This document shows, piece by piece, positions 11,867-22,500 of a stretch of DNA of 64,000 bases. The stretch is from NCBI GenBank assembly GCA_013397075.1, contig VWZS01009708.1, positions 150,329 through 214,328 on the forward strand. The letters are read 5' to 3'. Each line of letters opens with the position of its first letter. Within the stretch, counting starts at the first letter, position 1. The position numbers and the translations under genes were made by a program. Source of the stretch: Rhabdornis inornatus. Lineage: Eukaryota > Chordata > Aves > Passeriformes > Rhabdornithidae. Under the pieces are notes generated by a model. It was not told the DNA's origin and searched no databases. It saw only the letters and a list, made by a program, of their open reading frames with translations.

Positions 11867-14188
11867 AGGTGTCAGAGCTGGGTTTGTGTCTGCCCCACAG
11901 TCTCACAGGCCTGGTGGCAGCTTTAGCCACCCCCATCCCATTCCTGCCAGGTGCAGGGACCAGGAGGAGGAGGAGGAGGAGCAGAAGGAGGTGGCCTGGG
12001 TGACCTCTGCAGTCACAGGAAGGACACATCCATCCTCTCACTGCTGCTCAGCCTGCTTCCACCGCCAACTACTCCTAATGACACTTCAACAAACACACAA
12101 CAATCTGTCTTCACGAAAATCGGTGAATAAATTTAATTTAAAAATACTTTCCTATTTCTGGACAGGCACCACTCTGCTCCAGCTACTTCAGAATCAGCTG
12201 AGGCCTCCACAGTACCCAACAGCCAGACTGCACACGGGTGCAATGGCAAAACACAGCATGCAACCCTCTGTGAGCTTCATAAACAGCTCCCCTGAGCCCT
12301 CCTCTGTGTGCAGTGTGGATGGGGTCCCAGTGTCTGGCTGCTGTCCCCCAGCTGATGTGCATGTACCTCACGAAGGGGAGAAAAGGGAAGGAAAGCCTGG
12401 AACACTCAGCTCCCCAAGGGTTTGTCCCTCGGCGCCCCTCGGGGCTGTGGGGTGGCCACGGGGAGCAGGGAGTGGTGGCCACTGGCTGTGCCCAGCACAG
12501 GACACCAGGCATTGGCTGGAGAGGTGGAAAATTGTGGAGAGGCTCCTTCTGTGCTGGCTGCAGGTCCCACACTCTGCACACCCCTGCAGAGTCACGCTGG
12601 CCTAATTATGTCTGCAGGCAAACCCAATTTATTTACTCACTGTGCCGGGTCCTGCTGCCAGCACCGCCCTGCACTCAGAGCCCACGGCCAGTGGCCACTG
12701 CCCAGGAGCAGCCATCCCAGGCAGGAGGAGCCCTCCCATGCCAGCCCTGGGCTCTGGGGACTGGGGCAGGTCCTGCCACCGGCCCCTTGCAGCAGCAGCA
12801 CTGGGTGTTTGTGGGTGGGTGGGAGGATGAGCTGCCAGCTCAGATCTATAATCTGTAAGAGGCACCCCCTCTCCTGCCCTCCAGCAGCTAAAAACAGCCT
12901 CAGAGGTCCCTCTTCCCCCGGCAAGGAGGCATGTGGCATCCACTCGCCTGCTGCAGAGTGCCTGAGGCTTTTTATACCCCTGGAGGTGCTGCCGTGCTGT
13001 GCTGCGCCCTCTCATGGCACACACAGCCCTGGCTGCAGTGGCCACTGAACCCCAGCCAGTGGCCACTGAACCCCAGCCCAGTGCCCCTGTGGCTCCTGCA
13101 GGGTGGTGGGGACAAAGCTCGTTTGCACTGTGCTTTGGGATCCATTGGAGCTGTTTTCTGAGTCGATGTTGGAGTTGGGGGAAGCCAAAAGAGGCACCCC
13201 CGAGTGTGCAACCCCTTGGTGTGGGAGCAAAGGTGGGCACATTGCTCTCAATGTTGTCTCCAAATTTCCAGCTCCATTATAAACCTCTTTGAGTAACCCA
13301 GCCTTGCAACACACATTTCAGTGGTTCCATCCCTTCATCAGCAGACATCCATGCCCTGGGAAGTGCCCAGGCAGAGCCCTGTGCAGCAGCACTGCCTGCA
13401 GCCCCAGAGCAGTGTCCTGCACACCAGGCACCCTCTGCAACCTGCCTGAGATAATGGCACAGACAGCACACACTGCTGCAATGGGAGGGAGGGCTGAGCA
13501 GCTTTCTAGCTCTGCCTTTATTTTTTAACCCCAGTTACCAGTTGTGTTGGAGGAGAGAGGCAGTGGCAGATAAAGAAGTTCAGAGGAATGGTCTGAGTGT
13601 GAAGTGGAAAAGCAGGCAAGCCTCACATCCTGATCCCAAACTGGACATTGGTGTGCTGGGTGGGCTGGTGCCCTGCTTTCCTCCATGTAAACTGGGGGCT
13701 GGGGGGTGCTTAGTCTGAGGGCATTCCAGAGATGCTTTTGGGAAGTGCTTTGAAGATTTAACACGTTATATTTATGTGTTAGCACAGACAGAGTTTGCGT
13801 TCCTGCAGAAGCAGAGAATGCAGCCCGGACCAGAGCCCTGCTTGGCTGTTCTGGCAGCTCAGCAGCTGCTGGCTGGAAAAGCCCTGGCCCTGCCTGGGCA
13901 ATCCTGTGCCCCAGGCATGCAGGAAGGGCCAGAGCCACTGCCAGGCTCCAGGGAGCTTGCCCAGAGCACATCCCTGGTGGCATTCCCAGGGGATGGAGAG
14001 CACAGGGGGCTTCCTGGGACCACCCGTGTCACTGGGGCCCCTCAGGGAGCCCCAGCCCCGATCCCCTGGGCCCCCCTGAGTGTGCTCAGAGCTGCTGGAT
14101 TCCCCAGCCCCGCCCTTCCTGAGGTGCTCCAGCTGTGGCCAGTGGTTTCCCTTGGGAATTCAGTGGGAGCTGTGCTTTACTGTGTTTC

Positions 14189-14201
14189 AATAAAGTTTAT
14201 T
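14189..14201. terminator. Palindromic AATAAA/TTTATT pair (possible polyadenylation signal)
   Basis: AATAAA at 14189-14194, a single G, then TTTATT at 14196-14201 gives a polyadenylation hexamer on both strands, followed on the plus strand by a GT-rich stretch. No flanking gene is recognised, so an unannotated non-coding transcript or chance are both possible. Confidence 0.3.
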
Positions 14202-15506
14202 AAGAACTGCTGGTGCTGATTGCACATCACTCACTGAGCAGTGTGCACAGCCCAGCACACATCACCACGACAGGCTACAGAGCAGCACCAAAGCAAAAGG
14301 AAACTTGAGATGAAACAGAGTGAGGTCATTAGTTCCTGGCATTATCCTGAAGATGTTTGTCAACATTTTAGTTTAGCCAAATGGCCGCTACATTACAGAA
14401 ATACTTTGTTTTGACATAATTATGATGTGGGGGGGAGAACTTTTGAAAAAACACATTAACCCTTTCCAGACTGTACTTCTGAAGAATCCTGAGAGTAGGG
14501 CAGGGACAGCTGCAGCCTGATGGCGTTATCTGAGACATCTTTGGATTTACAGTCTTGTCCTCTGGTATTTGTAGTACTCTTACATTGAAAACACAGGGCT
14601 GAAACACGGCAAGGTTTGTCAGGAAAATGGTCCTGGGCCTTAACTGCCCCCCTGCTCTCCTTAGGCAATCCACCAGTACGAGCAACAGGCAGAGCCGAGA
14701 TAGGAATGCAGCTGATAAAGGGAATGGAGTTACCGGGAGATGCTCCCTGGCCTCGCTGGCAGGCAGGGGCCCCTCAGACCCCTCTGGCTGCTGCTGGGCT
14801 CGGGTCTATCTGGGCTCGGGTTTCCCTGGGCTCATGTCTGGCTGGGCTCGGGTTTCCCTGGGCTGGGCTCGCACTCGGACCCTGCCCGCAGTGCTGGCCA
14901 TGCTCAGCACCCAGCTGTGGCCCCCTCGCCCCAGCACCAGCCCATTGCCGAGCAGCCTGGAGCTGGGAACGCTGGAGCTCAGGTGGCAGCAGAAGCTGCT
15001 GACCCTGTCCCAGCCCTGTCCCGGCCCTGCTGACCCTGTCCCGATCCTGCTGACCCTGTCCCAGCCCTGTCCCGGCCCCGGTCCCACCGGGCAGGTGCTC
15101 TCCAGGTGAGCATCCCCAGGAACGCCCGTCCGGAGCAGCAGGCGCAGGCAGCCGGGTCTGGCCCGGGTCTGGCACACGCTGGTCCTGCAGCTGGCCCGTG
15201 CCAGCCCCTGGTCCAGGGCTGCTCTGAGCCCCGGGGCCATCGCGGCTGAGCTGCAGGCCCGGGCTTGAGCCGCAGACCCGAGCCGGAGCCGAACAGGTTG
15301 GGCGGCTCCGGGCTGGGGGAGGAATAATCGCTCGGGGCTGATTCAGCGAGCTGAGGCAGCCAGACCGGGCGAGGATGGCACTGCGGAGCCAGCCCCGGCA
15401 CTGCCAGGTAGCCCCGGCGAGCGGCGGCGAGTGAAGGACTTTCCCTGGAGCTGCTGTGGAATCGCGCAGGGAGCGAGCCAGGCTGGCACTGCCTGCGACC
15501 GGGGGC

Positions 15507-15638
15507 GTGCAGGTGTGCGGGGTGTGCAGGTGTGTAGGTGTGCGGGGTGTGCAGGTGTGCGAGGTGTGCAGGTGTGCGGGGTGTGCAGGGTGTGCAGGGT
15601 GTGCAGGGTGTGCAGGGTGTGCGGGGTGTGCAGGTGTG
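15507..15638. repeat. GTGCAGG(TGTGCGGG) minisatellite next to the gap
   Basis: Repeats of GTGCAGGTGTGCGGGGTGTG and shorter GTGCAGGGT units run straight into the N gap, so the array is probably longer than shown. Confidence 0.9.
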
Positions 15639-15751
15639 NNNNNNNNNNNNNNNNNNNNNNNNNNNNNNNNNNNNNNNNNNNNNNNNNNNNNNNNNNNNNN
15701 NNNNNNNNNNNNNNNNNNNNNNNNNNNNNNNNNNNNNNNNNNNNNNNNNNN
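15639..15751. other. Assembly gap (113 N)
   Basis: A run of 113 N within the CpG-rich upstream region of SH3RF2. The flanks are a G-rich repeat on the left and a CCCAGCCCCAG repeat on the right. Confidence 0.98.
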
Positions 15752-15827
15752 AGCCCAGCCCCAGCCCCAGTCCCGGCTCCAGCCCAGCCCAGGCCAGCCC
15801 AGCCCGGCCCCGGCCCCTGGCTCCGGC

Positions 15828-15845
15828 TGAGTCAGGAGTGACTCA
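15828..15845. promoter_or_regulatory. Two adjacent AP-1 consensus sites
   Basis: TGAGTCA (15828-15834) and TGACTCA (15839-15845) are separated by GGAG, making a near-palindrome about 300 bases upstream of the SH3RF2 ATG. Both match the AP-1/TRE consensus exactly. Function is inferred only from position. Confidence 0.5.
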
Positions 15846-15935
15846 TTCCAAGCCGGGCTGCAGCGCAGGGAGCGCGTTCGCAGATTGGCGAGCGCAGCTC
15901 TGGATGTAGGAGGCTGCGTTACCCGCTCCGGCAGC

Positions 15936-16066
15936 AGCCCTGCTCCGGCTCCCTCCTCCTCCTCGCCCTCCGAGCCCGATCGAGCCCAGCTCTGCTTCCC
16001 AGCCCTGCTCCGGCTCCCTCCTCCTCCTCGCCCTCCGAGCAGGATGGAGCCCAGCTCTGCTTCCCA
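15936..16066. repeat. 65 bp direct duplication just upstream of SH3RF2
   Basis: A unit running from TGCTCCGGCTCCCTCCTCCT through GAGCCCAGCTCTGCTTCCCA is present twice at a spacing of 65 bases, with a few differences between copies. Confidence 0.85.
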
Positions 16067-16146
16067 GCTCTGATTCCCGGCCGGCTCCGGTGGGTGTGGG
16101 GTGCGGATGGCCCCGGCCCCGCTCCTGAAGGGGCTCTGCGCTGAAC

Positions 16147-16518
16147 ATGGATGACTTGGCTCTCCTTGACCTGTTGGAGTGTCCCGTGTGCTTCGAGAAG
16201 CTCGACGCCACAGCAAAGGTGCTGCCGTGCCAGCACACGTTCTGCAAGCCCTGCCTGCAGAGGATCCTGAAATCGCAGAAGGAGCTGCGGTGCCCCGAGT
16301 GCAGGACCCTGGTCCTGGGCAGCATCGAGCAGCTGCCCTCCAACCTGCTCCTCATTCGCCTCCTGGATGGAGTCAGGTGTGGCCAGAAGGTCTCCAGGTT
16401 CGGCTCGATGCAGAGGTCGGGGGTCCTGTCCTCCCCCGCCTCCATCAGGAGGGTCCCCAGGGGGCTGCAGCTGCACCAGCACCGCCTGGCCACCAACCCC
16501 AGGATCCACACGGAAGGG
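16147..16518 (+). CDS. SH3RF2: SH3RF2 first coding exon (RING finger)
   Basis: This exon encodes 124 residues from MDDLALLDLLECPVCFEKLD through the complete C3HC4 RING to R-I-H-T-E-G, and ends in phase 0 before GTAAGG. The RING is almost identical to human. The stretch after it (residues ~77-118) is more divergent. Confidence 0.96.
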
Positions 16519-19500
16519 GTAAGGAGCTTCTCAGTTCTTCTGCCCATGAGCACAGGAAGGTTCCTGCTGTGTGCCCAGAGCCAGGAACCTTCTCTGCAGA
16601 GTGAAGTGAGGCTGAGTGTTTTGTTTGTAAATTTGGCTGCTGTTTCCATGTGGTATTTGACTATTTCAAGTTCACAACTGCAGAAATTGACTCCCAGGCT
16701 GAGACAAAGCCAGCCTGCCCTTCTCCTTACAAAAACTTCCCGGCACCTCTTTTCTCCCAGAGTTTTCAGATGCTTCCCGGCTTTTGGGGGCATTTCAGGT
16801 GCTTGGACTTTCGGGCAATACATTGCTTTTGACTGATAGCAATTAAGTCGGTAATTGCAGAGCTGTAAGTGTTAGTGGTGGAGAAGGTATTTCTGTAGCT
16901 GGAAAAGAAGGGGGGTGCCCAAAGACGCTGCTGCTGCTCCTTCCAAAGTTCTTGGAGGTTCACTAGTTAAAAATATTAAATTTGACTTACTTTCAACTGT
17001 ACCTGGGGATGAATTACTAGGCTAATTTTAAAGTTCTAAGTTCTTTCCATCATTTCCTGTAAAAAAAAAAGCTTTTCTTGAATAATGAGGACATGATATT
17101 AGACCTGTTAAAAGATCTTGGCTCAGATGTAATTTAGGGTAGCTAAAGCTTGTGGCTTCCCCTTTCCCACATTATATTCCTGGATTTCCATTCCTCTCAC
17201 CTGAACTGTTGTGTACGGTGTCTCTAAAACCTTTCAGTAGCACTCAGAGGCTTGGCTGGAAGGGCTGCTGGATCCCAGAGCCTGCTCAGAGCACGGAGCT
17301 GTGCCCTGGCCAGAGCCAGGCAGGCGCTGTGCCCTGTGTGCTGTGGGTATGAGCTGGCACGGGTGTCCAGGAATCTCTGCGGTGTGGGTGCGGGATGTGC
17401 ACGGATCACACACCAAAACCACCGTGCCAAAACCAGGGAGCTGCTCTCCCTGAGCCCCAGGCACCGTGTCCCTGTCCTGGGAGCACTGCCTGTCCCAGCA
17501 CAGCCAGGGACAGGGCTGGGGACAGGGCTGGGTGACACTGCCCAGCCCAGAGCACCCTCCCGGCTGCAGCACCACGAGGAGCACGGGGCCAGGGGCACAT
17601 GGAGCAGGTCCTTGGGCTGCCAGGGGCTCCCTCCTCTGCTCTGAGCAGGGACAGACCCTTGCTGGGAGCCAGCAGCTCCCCAGGGCAGCTGCAGCAGCTG
17701 CTGGGGCCAAACCACCCGACAGTGACAGGTTTCAGTCACCGCCATCCCGGGCAGCATTCCAGATGACAAGAACGTTGCAGTTTTTCCAACTGGACTCTCC
17801 TGGCCCTGGATAAAAGAGCACAAATATATTTGTCTGGTTTTCTTCTCTCTCACTCATTTCACATTTCTTTAACTGGTTCTCAGGACAGGTAGGAACTTGC
17901 TGCTGGTGTATAATGGCAACATCCTTCCATCTATAGCTCCCAAAAGCTTTTAAAGCCAACTTAAGACCGAACTGCTGGGAATCAGCAGAGCCGGTGAGCA
18001 CTGGGGGAGCAGTGGCTGTGGCTGGCTCCCTGGCACGGGGACATCCCTCTGTGTCCTGTGCCTCTCTGGGAAGGGATGTAAAACACATTACACTGAAATA
18101 CTCTTAGACTTCTTTAGTTACTTAATTATAAAACACTTTGGAATCCTCTGCTGCAAGGTGAGGAATGCAATGTTTTAATCATGTTTTGGTTTTAGTGGTT
18201 TTAAACACCTGCATTCAGGACCAGTCGTTACTTTGGGTACTCCAGTGGGATGTTAATGGATTTGGAGCCTCCCCTGAGCTGGCACTCGGTGACAGCAGCA
18301 CGTCACCCAGCACAGCAGGGACACGTTTGAAAGTGCCTGTGCAGTGCAGAGATGAGCCAGTGATGAGGATGACTTGTCACCACCCTACCCCATGCATCCT
18401 CGAGTTCCAGGGAATTCCACCCAGGGGAATCTGGGTGAGCAGAGACTTCCAGATGTTTGTGAAGCTCAGAGCAGATTCTTTGTGCCAGGAATCACAGTGA
18501 GTGCTGCTCACCTCAGCACAGCTGTCCCCTGGGTACTCAGAATTCAGTGTCCATGTGCTGCTGCAGCAGCAGGTCCCCAAAAGCAGACTGCCCCGATGTG
18601 CAAGGGCTGATGATTACCCCGGTACTACCCACCCCTGTGCTGTGAAGCAAACACAGCTCTGCAGCCAGAGCCACCACCCAGCCAGCACAGGGCCAGCACT
18701 TGGTTTTACCAAGGCTGCTCTATAAATAAACTTCCTGCACTCCCTGGAGCTGAGAACATCACAAGTTTGATCAAAGTTTCTCTCTCAGCAGAGATGTTTC
18801 CTTGCCAGCTCTTTGCTCTTCATGCTCATGAGCACCCATGAAGGCAAAAATTGAAATCAGTCCCTCGCCACCCAGCAAAGCCAAGAGCTGGTCTGGTTGT
18901 GAGCAGGAGGAGCAGGCAGGGCCCCACGGAGCTGCTGCAGGAGCACAAACAGCACTCGCTCTGCGGTCAGGAATTTCCCAGAGCCAGTTGTTAAAAAACA
19001 GGGAATTTTCTAATTGCAGCCCATCCCAAGCGATTTATTTGCTGGCATTTAAATCCCTTTTGAATCCACTTCCTACGAGCTAACATGGTGTGGGCACGTG
19101 CTGGGTTTGTGCACATGGGCCCAGCCTGGCTGTGCCAGGTCCTGCTGAGCCCCTGAGCCCCAGCTCTGAGCCCCAGCTCTGCCCCACGGCTGCTGCTGGC
19201 ACCTCAGCCAGCCCTTCAGATCCTCAACATCAACGCAGACAGGACAAGGCTTTGGATTTTCAGAATCTCCACATAGTAAACTGTCTGGAATTTCAGAATA
19301 AAAGGGCTTGCTGGGAGGTGTATGCGTAAACAAGCCAGGCTGGAGCCTTTGAACTGTCAGGAGCCGCCCCTGGCATGTGCCAGGTGTGGTTCCAGCTTGT
19401 GCTGAGGCTCCTCCTCACCTGGCTGCAGCCCCAGCCTGGGCTGGTGAGCAAGCAGAGCGTGTGTGCTGAGGTGTGCACAAACCTCCCACAGCTCTGCAGG

Positions 19501-22500
19501 GATGGAGGCTGACCCAGCTGCAGCCTGCACACGGCAGAACTCCCTCCAGGCCACTGGGCAGCTGCTTGGGTGCTGAGCTGGGTCATGAACAAACACGGGA
19601 CAGTGAGCCAGAGGAAAAAAGTTGGGAGTATGACAGCTTGCCTTGGGAAAACACGGACCACGCAGATTTAACTGTGACTTGGGCTATTTTCTCTTTGCAT
19701 GAACTGAGTGCTCAACACCCCCTTCCAGCATTTCATGGGAGATAGACAGATAACACCTCTATTGGGATAAAAATACTCTGCACTCCAACGTCCCACCTTC
19801 ACACGGACGTCTATAGATAGTGCCTGCGTCTTGGTATTTTCTTATTCTCCAGAATCATCTCCAACTCCTTTCTGCATTTGACAGACAGCACTTGCATTGC
19901 TGGAGCTTCTTGAACTCTCGTTCAAAGCAAACTCCATGTTTGCCCCTGGCAGAGGCAGGAGAGTTTCCTGGCCCCTCATTGAGCCAGCCCCCTTCCCCAC
20001 GCCCCAAAAGCCCCAGCAGTTCTGTGCAGTCACAGCAGTGACCTCCCAGCACGTGTCCCTGTCCCCTGGGGCTGGCTCTGGGGATGTCACACACCCCTGG
20101 GTGCTGCCCCATCCCAGGCTGGGCTCTGCCTGAGGTGGTGCTGGCTCCTTTCCCACCACAGCATCCTGGCACCCACAGCTGCTGGGGTTTGTGGGGTGCC
20201 ACAGAGCCCCTCAGCTGGACACAGAGATGTTTTGTTTGGCTGCACAATTCCGTGTGGCCTTAGGGCCTTTCTGGAGGGAGGATTTGTCCCAAGTGTCCTG
20301 CCCTGCCGTGTCCCACCAGGGCTCATCTCATTCTGTCAGAACCAGGAGCTCTCCCGCAGTGCTGCTGGCACACCTGCACTGCTGTGCTTTCTCCCTCCTC
20401 TGCAGTTTTAGCACTTTCATCTACTAGCAAGGGAGTGAGGCCAGCCCAGGCTGATGGACAGCACACACCCCAAAAGCTGTGTGAGCAGCAGAGCTGGCAC
20501 AGGGCACTCCTGGGTGGTACCTCAGCAGTGGAAAGCCCAAAGACCTCCACGGCCCACAGCAGGAGCCAGTTTCCCTGGTTTTACAAAATTAGGTACCAAG
20601 CTGCAAACACATAAAAGTGTTTTAATTTGTTTCCAAGGCAATGAGTCAGGCTCAGATGGCGAGTCAGGAATAGCACAGCAGAGCTCTGTGAGCTCACCTG
20701 CACTGTGCCATGGTCAGCCAGGAGCCTCCAAGTCTGAGTCCCCCTCTCCTCATATCCCCCTGCTGCTGCTGGCCACTGTCCCTGGTCCATGGAGGTGGTC
20801 CCTTGCCTGAGTGTGTGGTTTTCCCTGCAGAGGGAAGGGTGGGCAGGAGGCACAGGAGCTCTGCAGAGTGCCAGGGCTGGGGGCAGCGGTGTCTGAGGGA
20901 CAGGAGAGCTCTCCCTGCTGCCAGCACCTCGGCTTGCACGGTGTCCAGGCCTGGTGCCCGCTGGCAGAGGTGGCCACGCTGGCCAGGGCTGGCAGCAGTG
21001 GCTGAGGAGCCACATCAGCACTGCCTTCGCCAGAGCAGGGAGGGCTCAGCAGCAGCAGGAGGGAGCAGGATGCAGGTTTCCTCCCTGCACAACAAACAGC
21101 CTCTTTGAGAACGCTGGTGCTGAGGCAGAGCATCATGACTGGGCACGCCGAGGCCTGACACAGTTTGTGTTTGTGCAGCTCAAAGCCCTGACACACGAGT
21201 TAACCACGGCTGGGACTGCTGACAGCAGCACAGACTCATCTGATAGAGCAGCAGCGAGCCAAGAGCCTCAGAGGGAGGGTTTGGTGCAGGCACTGCAGCC
21301 TGAGCTCGCTGAGACCCCAGCACGCCCCTGCCACTCCTCTCCTTCCCTCCCAGACCTGGCCCTGCTCTCCCTGTGCCCCCACGGCTCTGCCAGCACCCAG
21401 GAGCAAACCCAGCCCAGCTCAGCCCAGCCCAGCCCAGCCCTGGGCATTCCTCCTGCTCACCTGGATGTCCCTGTGTGTCACATCTGGATGTCCCCACGTT
21501 TCACACCTGGATGTCCCTGTGTGTCACACCTGGATGTCCCCGCGTTTCACACCTGGATGTCCCCGTGTGCCACACCTGGATGTCCCCGTGTGTCACACAG
21601 GCAAAGTGAGTCCTGGTCCAGCCGTGTCCCCCTGGGAGCTGTGGGACATCCCCAGGCCAGGCATTCCTCTGGGGGCTCAGCATCTCTCGTGCTCTTTGTC
21701 ACAGAAGCTGCTCAGTGTTTTCTGTCATCATTTCCCCCATTTTCCACGTCACCTCTGCATTCCAAAGCCAGGCCAGTTCAGAAGTGAAGCGACATGAGCC
21801 TGGAGGTGACACGAGCCTGGAGGTGGCACGAGCCTTGGTGCCCTGGTCCCAGGGCTGTGGGTGAGCAGGGCTGCTCCCAGCCCCTCTGCCATCGCCCCAG
21901 CAGCTGCAGCCGTGCAGATGCAGCAGCACAAAATCGGCTAAACCCTAAACCCACACAATTCACATCTCCAGCATCTTCCCGTGATGGCCAGCTGGCTCAG
22001 GAGCAGGTGGCCACCAGCATTAGCCGTGGCCAGTGCGGGTCTCCCATTTGGGCAGGCCCAGGAGGAGCGGGGCAGCTCCAGGGCTGACGTGAGCAGGAGG
22101 GGCTGGCTTTGCTCTCCCTGGTGCACACAGTCTACCAGTGCTGGGAAGACAGGAGCAATCCTCCTCAGGGAAGAAATAATGCAGAAACCACCCAACTGTC
22201 TGAATCCTTAGAACATAATTACGTGAAGAGATTGAAATGACAAGTTCACTTTTGAAGGTTTTGTTCTCTGTGACAAGGGTGAAGTTATCTCCTCTGCCAA
22301 AATGCAGAAAAACAGAATTGTAATGGCAATTAATTTACATTCAAATGGCTCTTTCCATGCAGCTGGGTCGTGCAGATCCCTGAGCCGAGCTGGCTGAGCA
22401 CACGGGCAGGATGGGGCTCATTCGTGCCGTGGACACACGGGCAGCTGCGGCAGGGTGCTGGAGGAGGCTCTCAGTGGTCAGAAGGGATGGGGATGTTGTT

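Larger units (their letters stand above)
7664..15100. other. Spacer between divergent GRXCR2 and SH3RF2
   Basis: No protein family is recognisable on either strand. The spacer is GC-rich with many open frames of 60-200 codons, but these lack family motifs and splice structure. It holds a ~35 bp repeat (9189-9367), a short TA-rich tract (11837-11866), a GGA run (about 11961-11982) and a palindromic polyadenylation-like hexamer pair at 14189-14201. Hair-cell or SH3RF2 enhancers could lie here, but I cannot show any. Confidence 0.6.
15100..16146 (+). promoter_or_regulatory. SH3RF2: CpG-rich promoter-like region and 5' UTR of SH3RF2
   Basis: CpG density rises sharply around 15110-15440 and again at 15760-16140, directly upstream of the SH3RF2 start codon. 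This is typical of a CpG-island promoter. A 113-base gap and a GTGTGCAGG repeat interrupt it, so the exact start site and any non-coding first exon cannot be placed. A donor-like CCAG/GTAGCC occurs near 15407. Confidence 0.6.

Noticed and set aside
10676..12605. Several 180-300 codon open frames in the GRXCR2-SH3RF2 spacer
   Set aside because: GC-rich sequence with few stops; frames overlap on both strands and show no domain, conserved block or splice logic.
14774..16216. 480-codon minus-strand open frame
   Set aside because: It reads through the 113-base N gap and tandem repeats on the antisense strand of the SH3RF2 promoter and first exon.
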